From Verrucomicrobiota bacterium (GTDB lineage Bacteria > Verrucomicrobiota > Verrucomicrobiia > Opitutales > Opitutaceae): 64,000 nt of DNA. This document shows positions 1-8,184 of the stretch, piece after piece. A program made the translations under genes and the position numbers. Position 1 is the first letter of the stretch; each line of letters begins with the position of its first letter. The stretch lies in NCBI GenBank assembly GCA_023432225.1, contig JAEYUW010000021.1:110407-174406 (forward strand), in the 5' to 3' direction. The notes under the pieces are model-generated. The model did not search any database and was not told the origin of the DNA. It saw only the letters and a list, made by a program, of their open reading frames with translations.

Positions 1-440
1 ATGCGGCGCGCACGCTGGTAGGCGTGGAAGGTCATGCCGTAATAGGCCTTGAACTGTCGTCGCGCAGTCGACGGCTCGATGGACAGCGCGACGAGATCCT
101 TGTCGGTGACGCGACCGTCCTTCGCGTCTTCGACCGCGCGGCGGAGCCGGTCGACGAGTTTGGGCACCGGCCGCGTGGCGTCCATGGGCTTGCACAAGCG
201 ACACGGACGATAGCCGCCGTGCAATGCCTCGGTGACAGACGGGAAGAATTCGACGTTCTCCTCCTTGGGAAATTTGGCGCGACACGTCGGGCGACAGAAA
301 ATGCCGGTCGTCTTCACCCCGGTGAAGAACACCCCCTCGTAAGCCGGGTCGCGCCGACGCAGCGCGCGATACATCGTGCGAAAGTTCGGCAGGGTGTGCG
401 TGGCGGAGTTCTGCGGCACGGAATGATCGAGCTGAATCAT
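1..440 (-). CDS. ada: Ada-type DNA repair/regulatory protein, N-terminal part (runs off the left edge)
   Basis: The first 146 residues, starting at an ATG complement at 438-440, are visible. Four cysteines are arranged as C49-x3-C53 and C80-x2-C83, in FCRPTC and CRLC. This is the Zn site of the Ada N-terminal domain (Ada_Zn_binding), which accepts methyl groups from DNA methylphosphotriesters. Towards the left edge the sequence enters the AraC-type helix-turn-helix (ARRQFKAYYGMTFHAYQRAR). The methyltransferase domain, if present, lies outside the window. The gene is divergent from cytidine deaminase, with 234 bp between them containing two TATTA-centred palindromes. Family assignment is firm. 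Whether the full protein is Ada or an Ada-like AraC regulator cannot be seen here. Confidence 0.88.
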   Translation of the reverse strand, partial: MIQLDHSVPQNSATHTLPNFRTMYRALRRRDPAYEGVFFTGVKTTGIFCRPTCRAKFPKEENVEFFPSVTEALHGGYRPCRLCKPMDATRPVPKLVDRLRRAVEDAKDGRVTDKDLVALSIEPSTARRQFKAYYGMTFHAYQRARR

Positions 441-531
441 GCTCTAAACGTAGCGAGCAGCCGCGCAAGTCCGCGCCCGAAATTCAGGCAAGGAAATCGG
501 CCCGCGCGGAGCCGCGCAACGTTCGGAGAGA

Positions 532-607
532 ATATGGCGTATTACGCCATATCTTTTAGGTGCGACAGGCTGGAGCGAAAATGCGGAGAAACTGGCGTAT
601 TACGCCA
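532..607. promoter_or_regulatory. Pair of TATTA-centred palindromes between ada and cdd (operator-like)
   Basis: A perfect palindrome at 532-552 has 10-bp arms (ATATGGCGTA) around a single T. A second at 593-607 has 7-bp arms (TGGCGTA) around a single T. The two share TGGCGTATTACGCCA and their centres are 58 bp apart. They lie in the divergent promoter region of ada and cdd, as expected for a dimeric repressor operator pair, but the binding protein is unknown. Similar palindromes occur at 26160, 27532 and 40728-40815. Confidence 0.55.
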
Positions 608-674
608 CATTTGGATTGGGGCGGCTTCCTGGCGCGACGTTGACCGATGCGCGACGGAAGCGTTGACTGCGGGC

Positions 675-1643
675 ATGAGCCAACGCGTTTCCCGTCCGGC
701 CAGCTGGCAGAAGGCGATTGCGAATTTTCCGGCCGCCTTGCGCGCCGATCTCGATGCGCTGTGGGACAGCGGTGGCGTGGTTGCGCCTGCGCTGGTCGAC
801 CGCCTGCGGGCGAGTGTCGGCGGCGACCTCGGCGCGGCGATGATGCGGCTGCTGCCGCTGGCACAGCATTACGCGGTCGTGCCAGTGTCGCATTTCCGCG
901 TCGGTGCCGTCGCCGCCGGAATGCCGGCGGCGCGCGGCGCGAGTCCGGCGCTATACCTCGGCGCGAATTACGAGTTCGAGGGCGTCGCGCTGAGCTTCAC
1001 GATTCACGCCGAGCAGTGCGCGACCAACCACGCCTGGCTGCGCAGCGAACCCGGGCTCTCGCTGCTGGCGGTGACGGCCGCACCATGCGGCTATTGCCGG
1101 CAATTTCTCAACGAGCTCAGCACGGCGGCGAAATTGTCGGTGCTGCTGCCGGCGGAAACGACGCGCGGTTTCAGCACGACGCCGCTCGCGAAGCTGCTGC
1201 CCCACTCTTTCGGACCGACGGATCTTGGCATCAAAGGCGGCTTGATGGATCCGGTGCTCGCCGCGCCGACGCTGAAGCTGGTAGGCCGCGCAAAAGGCGA
1301 TGCACTCGTGGACGCGGCACTCGAGGCCGCGCGTCGCAGCTACGCGCCCTACCCGACCGACGAAGCCGGACAATTCGCCGGCGTGGCCCTGCAATTCGCC
1401 GATGGCTCGATCTGCGCCGGCCGCTACGCGGGCAACGCCGCCTATAATCCGAGTCTCTCGCCGCTGGAGTCCGTGCTGGCGTTCGCGCATGTGAGTTCGT
1501 CGCTGAGCTTCGCGCGGCGCGTGAAACGCTGCGTGCTCGTCGAGGTGCCGACATTGGCCAGTCAGCGCAGCGCGACGGAAGCAGTCTTGGCGGTCGTGGC
1601 GCCGAGAGTGAAGTTGGAGTATTTCGCCGCGCGCGTGGCGTGA
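675..1643 (+). CDS. cdd: Cytidine deaminase, two-domain type
   Basis: A protein of 322 aa that deaminates cytidine and deoxycytidine to uridine in pyrimidine salvage. The zinc and catalytic motifs are HAE (111-113) and PCGYC (137-141). A second, degenerate deaminase-fold copy follows from about residue 205, as in the long dimeric E. coli type (294 aa) rather than the short tetrameric type of about 130 aa. The start is set at the ATG at 675 because the reading frame continues upstream without similarity to the family. The gene is divergent from ada, and the paired palindromes lie upstream. Confidence 0.9.
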   Translation: MSQRVSRPASWQKAIANFPAALRADLDALWDSGGVVAPALVDRLRASVGGDLGAAMMRLLPLAQHYAVVPVSHFRVGAVAAGMPAARGASPALYLGANYEFEGVALSFTIHAEQCATNHAWLRSEPGLSLLAVTAAPCGYCRQFLNELSTAAKLSVLLPAETTRGFSTTPLAKLLPHSFGPTDLGIKGGLMDPVLAAPTLKLVGRAKGDALVDAALEAARRSYAPYPTDEAGQFAGVALQFADGSICAGRYAGNAAYNPSLSPLESVLAFAHVSSSLSFARRVKRCVLVEVPTLASQRSATEAVLAVVAPRVKLEYFAARVA

Positions 1644-1960
1644 GTTTCGGCGCAGCGGCTGTGAGGCCGTGGAACGGAGCCGCGCGAGGACGGGAGTTGC
1701 GCGCAAGCGCGCAACCTACCGAACGACGTAGCCCAATCTGGTTTTGTCATCGCGAGCCCGACGTAGTCGGGCGTGGCGATCCAGCGCGCACTGGATGTCA
1801 TGCTCTCGCTTCGCTCGATAGCTTCGTCGCTGCGATCCTCGCAGACAAACGGGAGTCTACCGATTCATGCCGGTCACGAGTGCGGGTGGTTTTCAGGGTT
1901 AGCGGGCGAACGCCTTCAGCCAGTTTACGTCGGCTGCTATCAGGAGCGGCGAAGGCCCGC
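1644..1960. repeat. Intergenic region with REP hairpin and diverged dispersed repeat
   Basis: No gene is supported in this 317-bp gap. It holds an inverted GTAG-type REP at 1696-1719 (GTTGCGCGC..GCGCAAC followed by CTAC). Around 1746-1800 it holds a diverged copy of the repeat that is complete at 57789-57909, sharing TGTCATCGCGAG and CGTGGCGATCCAG. Confidence 0.6.
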
Positions 1961-2719
1961 TCAGTTCGGCAGGTAGTTCCGAACGTCCGGCAGCTCCTTC
2001 ACGCGGCGGCCGCTGCGGTTGCGCTCGAAGTAAGGCTCCGGCTTCGGCGCGTCCTCGTCTGCCTCGGCGTCCTCTTCGTCATCGTCGGTTTCGATTTCGA
2101 TGCCGGAGAGGTCCTCGAATTCCTCAAAGTATTGCGCAACGCGGCGCGGCGTCGGATCGAGAACGATGGCCGGATTGGCGAGGCCACCTTTTTTCACCTG
2201 GATGAAGTGCGCGGGATAGAACAGGTCCTCGTAACGACGAATGAACGCGCTGAGCCACTTGTTCGCGACGCCTTCGCGTTTGGTGAGGAACACGACGTCG
2301 GAAAAATAGATGCACGCGTCGAACCACGCCGCGAGCGGCGCCTGCTTTTCGGCGAGCTGGCAATCGACCACGGTGAAGATGCGCGCGAGTTCGAGGTGGT
2401 GGCGGACGAGCCACGGTTTGAGCGACTCGAGCTGCGTCATCGGATCGCCGCGGGACTCGGCGATGAAGAAGATGGCGCCGGTCGCCGGCAGGTTTTCGAT
2501 GTCCGGCAACTCGGTGCCGTTCCAGGACCAGCGGCGCACTTCGGTGTTGGCGCGCGCGGCGAGTTTTTCGTCAGCGGCGTCGGCCGATTCGCTCGCGGCC
2601 AGCAACACGAGGGCCGGGTCGTTGGGCGCGAGGCCGTTTTCGATCAAATCGAATACGATACCGCGACGACCGGAACCGGGAGTGCCGAGGATGAAGTAGA
2701 AGGCGGCGGAGGAGCTCAT
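1961..2719 (-). CDS. P-loop NTPase-like protein, possibly CobW-related
   Basis: A protein of 252 aa. A glycine-rich loop near the N-terminus (ILGTPGSGRRG) resembles a Walker A, but the usual GK[ST] is replaced by GRRG. A FTVVDC segment near the middle recalls the VVDA strand of CobW/COG0523 metal-chaperone GTPases. The C-terminal third is very acidic (DDDEEDAEADED) before a basic end. The start at 2719 is chosen because the upstream extension looks like translated spacer. It lies 38 bp downstream of aroC on the same strand, so it may be co-transcribed. Biological role unknown. Confidence 0.7.
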   Translation of the reverse strand: MSSSAAFYFILGTPGSGRRGIVFDLIENGLAPNDPALVLLAASESADAADEKLAARANTEVRRWSWNGTELPDIENLPATGAIFFIAESRGDPMTQLESLKPWLVRHHLELARIFTVVDCQLAEKQAPLAAWFDACIYFSDVVFLTKREGVANKWLSAFIRRYEDLFYPAHFIQVKKGGLANPAIVLDPTPRRVAQYFEEFEDLSGIEIETDDDEEDAEADEDAPKPEPYFERNRSGRRVKELPDVRNYLPN

Positions 2720-2757
2720 CGGAATCGGAACGAATGCGGGCGCACAGGCCCGACAAG

Positions 2758-3849
2758 TCAGAACTTGAAAGTCCGGTTTTGCGCCGCGTGGCGCATCCAG
2801 TGATCGACGAGCACGAGCGCGGTCATCGCTTCGACAATCACGACAGCGCGCGGCACAACGCAAGGATCGTGGCGACCGCGCCCTTGGAGCTCGGTCGGCG
2901 CGCCGTAGACGTCGACCGTCTGCTGCGACTGCATGATCGTGGCCGTGGGTTTGAACGCGACGCGGAAGACGAGTTCCTCGCCATTGCTGATGCCACCCTG
3001 CACGCCGCCGGACTTGTTCGTGGCGGTGCGAACTTTGCCGCGTTTCGCAACGAAGGTATCGTTGTGCTGCGAGCCTTTGAGGAGCGTGCCGGTGAAACCG
3101 CTGCCGATCTCGAAGCCTTTCGTCGCAGGGAGCGAAAGCATGGCTTTCGCGAGATCGGCTTCAAGGCGGTCGAAGACAGGTTCGCCGAGGCCGACGGGGA
3201 CGTTGCGCACGCGACACTCGATGATGCCGCCGACGGAGTCGCCTTCGGAACGCGCCTGCTTGATGGTCGCGATCATTTTCTCGGCGGTCGGACCGTGCGG
3301 GCAGCGCACGGCGTTGGCCTCGATCTCGGCGAGTGTCGGAAAGTGATCGAGCGACGGCGCGGCGATGTGGTGGATGTGCGTGACGTAGGCGCGGATCTCG
3401 ACCTTGCCAGCGAGCGCGAGGATTTTGCGCGCCACGGCGCCGGCGGCGACGCGCCCGATGGTCTCGCGCGCGGAGGAGCGCCCGCCGCCGCGATGGTCGC
3501 GCAGGCCGAACTTGGTTTGATAAGTGAAGTCAGCGTGCGAAGGGCGGAATTTGCCCTTCATCTCGTCGTAGGCAGAGGAGCGCGCGTCGGCGTTGCGCAC
3601 GAGCATCGCGAGCGGCTGGCCGGTAGTGCGGCCTTCAAAAAGGCCGGAGAGGAACTCGAGTTGGTCCGCTTCCTTGCGCGGCGTGGTGATGTCGCTCTGG
3701 CCAGGGCGGCGGCGGTCGAGGTCGGCCTGCACGTCGGCCTCGGTGAGCGGCAGGCGCGGCGGGCACCCATCGATCACGACGCCGATGGACGGGCCATGGC
3801 TCTCGCCCCACGTGGAGATGGTAAAGAGTTTGCCGAACGAGTTGGGCAC
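2758..3849 (-). CDS. aroC: Chorismate synthase
   Basis: This enzyme converts 5-enolpyruvylshikimate 3-phosphate to chorismate with reduced FMN, the last step of the shikimate pathway. The N-terminal signature GKLFTISTWGESHGP, the RPGQSDITTPRKEAD segment and the GGGRSSARET motif are diagnostic. A GTG start at 3849 is preferred: it gives 363 aa, the usual family length, and begins directly at PNSFGKLF. The longer frame adds 40 residues of unrelated sequence. It is divergent from the FMN reductase gene. A reductase that could supply reduced flavin next to a reduced-FMN-dependent enzyme may be coincidence. Confidence 0.95.
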   Translation of the reverse strand: MPNSFGKLFTISTWGESHGPSIGVVIDGCPPRLPLTEADVQADLDRRRPGQSDITTPRKEADQLEFLSGLFEGRTTGQPLAMLVRNADARSSAYDEMKGKFRPSHADFTYQTKFGLRDHRGGGRSSARETIGRVAAGAVARKILALAGKVEIRAYVTHIHHIAAPSLDHFPTLAEIEANAVRCPHGPTAEKMIATIKQARSEGDSVGGIIECRVRNVPVGLGEPVFDRLEADLAKAMLSLPATKGFEIGSGFTGTLLKGSQHNDTFVAKRGKVRTATNKSGGVQGGISNGEELVFRVAFKPTATIMQSQQTVDVYGAPTELQGRGRHDPCVVPRAVVIVEAMTALVLVDHWMRHAAQNRTFKF

Positions 3850-3908
3850 ACGGAGAGGTTGGGCGAAGGTCGCTTGCAAGCAAGCCCCACGTGGGCATCG
3901 TGCGCCGC

Positions 3909-4517
3909 ATGAGATTCTTCGTGTTGAGCGGCAGCCATCGCGTGGAGGCGCAGTCGTTGAAAGTCGCAAAGTATGTCGTCGCCGCGTTGCCGCAGGAGGT
4001 CGCGGACGCGGAGGTGTTTCTCTACAGCCTCAGCGGCAATCCGCTGCCGCTGTGGGACGAGGCGAGCGGTGGCGCGCCGGATGATTTATGGGACCCGATC
4101 TCGCGCGAGCTGAAGGCCGCTGACGCGCTCGTGGTGGTGACGCCGGAGTGGAACGGCATGGTGACACCCGGCGTGAAAAATTTCCTGATGAACTGCTCGG
4201 CGGACGAGATCGGTCATAAGCCCGGCCTGATCGTCACCGTCTCGGCGGGACGCGGCGGCAGTTATCCGGTGTCGGAACTGCGCATGAGCGGCACAAAGAA
4301 CAATCGCCTGGCGTGGATTCCGGAGCACGTGATCGTGCAGCACGTCGAGGGCAACTTGAACGCGGCTGACGGCGCGGCCGAAATCGCGAAGGAGGATGCG
4401 ACAATCCGCGCGCGGCTGCGGTATGCGTTGCGCTTGCTCGGCGCCTACGGCACGGCCTTGAGCGGCGTGCGCGCGAGCGGCGTGGTGGACCACAAAACGT
4501 TTCGCAGCGGGATGTGA
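3909..4517 (+). CDS. NADPH-dependent FMN reductase family protein
   Basis: A 202-aa flavodoxin-fold protein. It begins MRFFVLSGSHR, matching the GSxR phosphate-binding loop of the FMN_red family. It also has TPEWNGMVTPGVKNF, the conserved PEYN-like loop, here PEWN. Family members reduce FMN, quinones or azo compounds with NADPH in the cytoplasm. The ATG at 3909 is used because six upstream residues are not family-like. It is divergent from aroC with 59 bp between the start codons. The substrate is unknown. Confidence 0.85.
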   Translation: MRFFVLSGSHRVEAQSLKVAKYVVAALPQEVADAEVFLYSLSGNPLPLWDEASGGAPDDLWDPISRELKAADALVVVTPEWNGMVTPGVKNFLMNCSADEIGHKPGLIVTVSAGRGGSYPVSELRMSGTKNNRLAWIPEHVIVQHVEGNLNAADGAAEIAKEDATIRARLRYALRLLGAYGTALSGVRASGVVDHKTFRSGM

Positions 4518-4528
4518 GCGAACGCTAT

Positions 4529-4603
4529 GGCGCCCCCGCCCGGACTTGAACCGGGATGCGCGGTTTAGGAAACCGCTGCTCTATCCAGTTGAGCTACGGG
4601 GAC
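4529..4603 (-). tRNA. tRNA-Arg(CCT)
   Basis: Read on the minus strand, the acceptor GTCCCCG pairs with CGGGGGC (one T-G pair). The anticodon stem GCGGT/ACCGC carries loop TTCCTAA, giving anticodon CCT. The T arm is CCCGG-TTCAAGT-CCGGG. Discriminator G and CCA are encoded (4529-4531). Confidence 0.95.
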
Positions 4604-4660
4604 TAATCGTCGGGGAGAGAAGGCGCCGCCGCGCGCGTCCGCAAAGCTAAAAAATGCCCG

Positions 4661-4689
4661 TTGACAGAGCGTGCCCCGGCAGCAACATC
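4661..4689 (+). promoter_or_regulatory. Candidate promoter of rpsR
   Basis: A perfect -35 TTGACA (4661-4666) is followed 17 bp later by a weak -10 (AACATC), 22 bp before the rpsR start. The -35 and spacing are good; the -10 is poor. Confidence 0.35.
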
Positions 4690-4710
4690 TCGTCCCCTTT
4701 TCCAATCTTC

Positions 4711-4902
4711 ATGAGCACCGAACAGAAGCAACAGAGCCTCAAGCCGGAAGAGATTCCGATGACCCAGCCGCAGTTGATGTCCCGCTACATCACGGACACG
4801 GGCAAGATTCTCCCCCGCAAGTATACCGGCATGTCGGCCAAGCAGCAGCGTGAGGTGACGCGCAAAATCAAGCGCGCGCGCCAGATGCTGGTGATGCAGT
4901 AA
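4711..4902 (+). CDS. rpsR: 30S ribosomal protein S18
   Basis: A 63-aa protein ending in the conserved S18 core (YITDTGKILPRKYTGMSAKQ followed by QREVTRKIKRARQM). It binds 16S rRNA near S6 in the 30S platform. It is slightly shorter than the common 75 aa because the N-terminal arm is short. The ATG at 4711 gives the best N-terminus; an upstream in-frame ATG at 4654 overlaps the promoter. It is not next to rpsF or rplI here and has its own terminator, so it appears monocistronic. Confidence 0.93.
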   Translation: MSTEQKQQSLKPEEIPMTQPQLMSRYITDTGKILPRKYTGMSAKQQREVTRKIKRARQMLVMQ

Positions 4903-4929
4903 GCCGGAGCTCGTCCTCCTTTCGCATTG

Positions 4930-4961
4930 AGCCGGAGCAAACGCTCCGGCTTTTTGTTTTT
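4930..4961 (+). terminator. Rho-independent terminator of rpsR
   Basis: A perfect 9-bp stem AGCCGGAGC/GCTCCGGCT with loop AAAC is followed by TTTTTGTTTTT. Confidence 0.92.
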
Positions 4962-4965
4962 CTGC

Positions 4966-5961
4966 ATGAAGACTCGCGTGCACGCGCCCACTCCGGCTGC
5001 GCTCCGTCGCTTAGCGGCGGCGTTGCGCCGGGGCGAACTGGTCGCGATCCCGACCGAAACTGTTTACGGCTTGGCCGCCAACGCGCTCGATGCGCGGGCG
5101 TGCCGCCGGATTTTCACGGCAAAACGCAGGCCGGCCAACGATCCACTGATCGTGCACGTGACCGATCTACGGGCGGCGGAGAATGTGGCGGAGTTCAATA
5201 ACACGGCGCGTGTTCTCGCACGTGCTTTCTGGCCCGGGCCGCTGACGCTCGTGTTGCCGAAGCGCTCGTGCGTGCCGCCGATCGTCACGTCGGGGCAGGA
5301 AACTGTGGCCGTGCGCGCACCGGCGCATCCGCTGGCGCGAAAACTCTTGGCGCTCGCGCGCGTGCCGCTGGCGGCGCCGAGCGCGAATCCGTTTGGTTAC
5401 GTGAGTCCGACCACGGCGGCGCACGTGCTGGACGGACTCGGCGGCCGTGTTCCGCATGTGCTCGACGGTGGCGCGTGCGACGTGGGCGTGGAGTCGACGA
5501 TCGTAGACGTGAGCGATCCCTCGCGGCTCGTGGTGCTGCGCCCCGGTGCGATCACGGCGCGCGATTTGCGGCCGGCGCTCCGTCGAGCGGGGCTAAAGGT
5601 GTCGATTGGTAAACGGGAGAGAGAGAAGACTCTCGCGCCCGGCTTGCTCGACCAGCACTACAGTCCACACACGCCGCTGACACTCGTCGCGCGCGCCCCT
5701 CGCATCGCCGATGCAAACACGGGCATGATCTACTGGATGCGCCCGCGTGAGGTCGCGCCGGGGCGAAACATTTTTGCGCTGACGAGAAATGGCCACGCGG
5801 AAGACGCGGCACGCGCCCTGTATGCCGTGCTACGGATGGCCGATGCGGGCGGATTCGCCGCGCTCATCTGCGAAAAAGCACCGGCGCGAGCCGGTGCTTT
5901 GGGAGAAGCGATCAACGATCGGTTGCGGCGCGCCGCGGGCAAGCGGCGCGCGACACATTAA
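4966..5961 (+). CDS. tsaC: L-threonylcarbamoyladenylate synthase, long Sua5 type
   Basis: A 331-aa protein that makes threonylcarbamoyl-AMP from threonine, bicarbonate and ATP for t6A37 modification of ANN-decoding tRNAs. The YrdC domain (about 10-200) shows IPTETVYGLA, KRRPANDPLIVH and PSANPFGYVSPT. The signature DVGVESTIVD precedes the C-terminal Sua5 domain, which includes APGLLDQHYSPHTPL. The start is the ATG at 4966, after the rpsR terminator; an upstream ATG at 4927 lies inside that terminator. The 3' end overlaps the convergent polysaccharide kinase gene by 4 bp and contains that operon's terminator hairpin. Confidence 0.93.
   Translation: MKTRVHAPTPAALRRLAAALRRGELVAIPTETVYGLAANALDARACRRIFTAKRRPANDPLIVHVTDLRAAENVAEFNNTARVLARAFWPGPLTLVLPKRSCVPPIVTSGQETVAVRAPAHPLARKLLALARVPLAAPSANPFGYVSPTTAAHVLDGLGGRVPHVLDGGACDVGVESTIVDVSDPSRLVVLRPGAITARDLRPALRRAGLKVSIGKREREKTLAPGLLDQHYSPHTPLTLVARAPRIADANTGMIYWMRPREVAPGRNIFALTRNGHAEDAARALYAVLRMADAGGFAALICEKAPARAGALGEAINDRLRRAAGKRRATH
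5873..5900 (-). terminator. Terminator of the minus-strand exopolysaccharide genes, inside tsaC
   Basis: The 11-bp stem AAAGCACCGGC/GCCGGTGCTTT with loop GCGA is flanked on the plus strand by AAAAA. On the minus strand this reads as a GC-rich hairpin followed by T's. It lies about 60 bp past the kinase stop codon and within the coding part of tsaC. Confidence 0.75.
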
Positions 5962-8180
5962 CGCGGGGCGGCTTCGCCCTTTTCGCGCTTCGCCATCGTG
6001 ATGTAGTAGTCCTTGTAGGACTTGTCGTAGTATTGCGCGTAGTAGTAGCCGGAGACGGTCAGATTCAGGCCGTTCAGCACGGCACCGAAGCAGGGAACGT
6101 TGACCTCCAACAGACGACGAGCGGCAAACTGCGCGGCTTTGCGGCGCACGCGGTTGAAGTAGATCGTGAACATCGAGCCGTCGACCAGCGGGAGAATGAT
6201 CAGCGCGTCGCTTACCGCGGCGAGCGGTGGCGTGTCGAAGAACACGCGGTCGTATTTCTTCCGCAGCTCCGAGATCATCACCTCGAAGCCCTTGCTGTTG
6301 AGAATCTGCGTCGGGTTCTTCGCGCGGCCACCGGCAGGGATGATGTCGAGGCCAGGATGCAGGTTTTTGACCGTGACGTCGTCGAGCGACGACGTGCCCG
6401 CGCACACGTCGATCACGCCTTTGAGATTCTCGATGCGGAATGATTTGTGGACATTCGGCTTGCGGAGGTCGCAGTCCACGATGCACACGCGCTCGCCGTG
6501 GGCGGCGAACGTCAGCGCAAGATTCGTCGAGACGAACGATTTGCCTTCGCCCGGAATCGTCGAGGTCGTGAGGATGCACTGCGCGTTTTTGCTTTCGTCC
6601 TTAAGGCGGAGCGAGGAGTGGAGCGCGAGGAAGGCTTCGGAGACCTGCTTGTCCTGATTGTTGACGACGATCTGCGCCTTGTCGGGCTGTTCCATGCGCT
6701 TGATCTCAGGAATGATGCCGACGAGCGGGAGCCCGATGACGCCCTCGATGTCGAAGGAGGACTTTACGCGGTCGTCGATGTAGGCGACGAAGAACGCGAA
6801 GGCCGTGCCGAGCGTGAGTCCGCCAAGGAAGCCGAGCGCCAGATTAAGCGGGATGTTCGGCGAATAGTGCTTCAGGGCCGGCGACGCGCGATCCACGATG
6901 CGAGCATTCTGGGTTTCGATGGTGCTGCTCATCGAGGTTTCCTTCATGCGCGCGAGCGTGTTGCCGAGCAGCTGTTCGCTGATGCGGAGGTCACGCTCGA
7001 GATTGGAGTATTCGACCGCAGCGCGGTCGAGATCGAGCGATTCGGATTCTTGTTTGGCGAGTGACGCGCGAGCCTGTTCGTCACTGCGCAGCGCCGTCTG
7101 ATAGTCCGCCTCGGTCATGGCTACGGAGGTCACCAACGCCCGATTCAACTCGGCTTCCGTCTGGTTCAGCGAATTCATCGCTTCGATCATCTTCGGGTGC
7201 TTGTCGCGATAACGTTCGCGAAGCTGCGCGATGACGATCTTCTGCGCTGCGACCTGCTGCACTAGCTGGGAAATCAGCGGCTGGCTGGACACGAAAGGCA
7301 AATCCAGCAACCCCGTGAGCGGCTCACGGCGCTCTTGCACCTGTTTCCAGCGGACTTCCGCTTCCTTGCGACGTGCGTCGGTCTGGGTGACGTAGTTGTT
7401 CAGCGCCTTCAGCTTTTCAGTGACGATGTCTTTGCGCTGATCGAGCGAAACGAGATTGTTCTTCTCGCGGTAGCCTTGGAGAGACATCGCGAGCTCCTCG
7501 ACCTTCTTCTTTTGCTGATCCGCACGGATCTTCAACTCGTCGACCGCCTTCATCGATTCCTCGATACGGAGACGCGAGTTGTGCGCGATGAACTCGTCTA
7601 GGAACAGGTTCGCGACCTTCGCCGCCATGAAGCGGTCGGGGTGGGTGTATTGCACCTGAATGATCAAGCTCAGACGGACCGGAACGATCTTGCGGTTCAG
7701 CAAAATAATACCCGCCGGCGTGATTGGTTCGTCCGAGCCGCCTTTTTGATAAGGTGCCAAAAACTGCCGGAGATCATCACCTGAGAGGCGATCGGCCACT
7801 GCTTGGACGATGGAGAGACTCTCGAGGACTTTCACCTGGGTGTTTAAGTCTTCAGCAGAGCGAATTTCGTTATCCACCACGCCCTGAACCTGCATGACCA
7901 CCGGGTCGCGGCGGAACACCTGAACGCTGGCGGAGGAGAGATAAAGACGTGTCCGGGTGAACGTGTAGACACCCACCGAACTGAGAACCAACAAGAAGAC
8001 GACAACGATATACCACACGCGCTCCCGCAGGATCAGCATGTAGTCTTGGAAGCCGCGCTGGACGGTGGTCTCGGAACCACCGCCGTAGCCGCCGTAACCG
8101 CCACCATAGTTGTTACCGTAGTAGGTATAGGGATATGCGCCAGAGCCTGAGCCCTTGTCGAATTTGGTGCCTTGTTCCAT
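5958..8180 (-). CDS. Wzc-type polysaccharide co-polymerase / tyrosine autokinase
   Basis: A 740-aa inner-membrane protein controlling chain length and export of an exopolysaccharide. Residues 10-36 are rich in Gly and Tyr. TM1 (about 56-76) and TM2 (about 444-468) flank a Wzz-like periplasmic region with coiled coils (about 200-400). The cytoplasmic BY-kinase domain has Walker A PGEGKS (543-548), Walker A' VDCDLRK (568-574) and Walker B FFDTPP (647-652). A Tyr cluster at 712-726 (GYYYAQYYDKSYKDYY) is the expected autophosphorylation tail. Four bp separate it from the upstream export protein gene. No glycosyltransferases lie nearby, so the sugar synthesis genes must be elsewhere. Confidence 0.92.
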   Translation of the reverse strand: MEQGTKFDKGSGSGAYPYTYYGNNYGGGYGGYGGGSETTVQRGFQDYMLILRERVWYIVVVFLLVLSSVGVYTFTRTRLYLSSASVQVFRRDPVVMQVQGVVDNEIRSAEDLNTQVKVLESLSIVQAVADRLSGDDLRQFLAPYQKGGSDEPITPAGIILLNRKIVPVRLSLIIQVQYTHPDRFMAAKVANLFLDEFIAHNSRLRIEESMKAVDELKIRADQQKKKVEELAMSLQGYREKNNLVSLDQRKDIVTEKLKALNNYVTQTDARRKEAEVRWKQVQERREPLTGLLDLPFVSSQPLISQLVQQVAAQKIVIAQLRERYRDKHPKMIEAMNSLNQTEAELNRALVTSVAMTEADYQTALRSDEQARASLAKQESESLDLDRAAVEYSNLERDLRISEQLLGNTLARMKETSMSSTIETQNARIVDRASPALKHYSPNIPLNLALGFLGGLTLGTAFAFFVAYIDDRVKSSFDIEGVIGLPLVGIIPEIKRMEQPDKAQIVVNNQDKQVSEAFLALHSSLRLKDESKNAQCILTTSTIPGEGKSFVSTNLALTFAAHGERVCIVDCDLRKPNVHKSFRIENLKGVIDVCAGTSSLDDVTVKNLHPGLDIIPAGGRAKNPTQILNSKGFEVMISELRKKYDRVFFDTPPLAAVSDALIILPLVDGSMFTIYFNRVRRKAAQFAARRLLEVNVPCFGAVLNGLNLTVSGYYYAQYYDKSYKDYYITMAKREKGEAAPR

Positions 8181-8184
8181 GGGC

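Noticed and set aside
2734..3912. 392-codon plus-strand frame opposite aroC
   Set aside because: Chorismate synthase on the minus strand accounts for the region; the plus frame has no domain.
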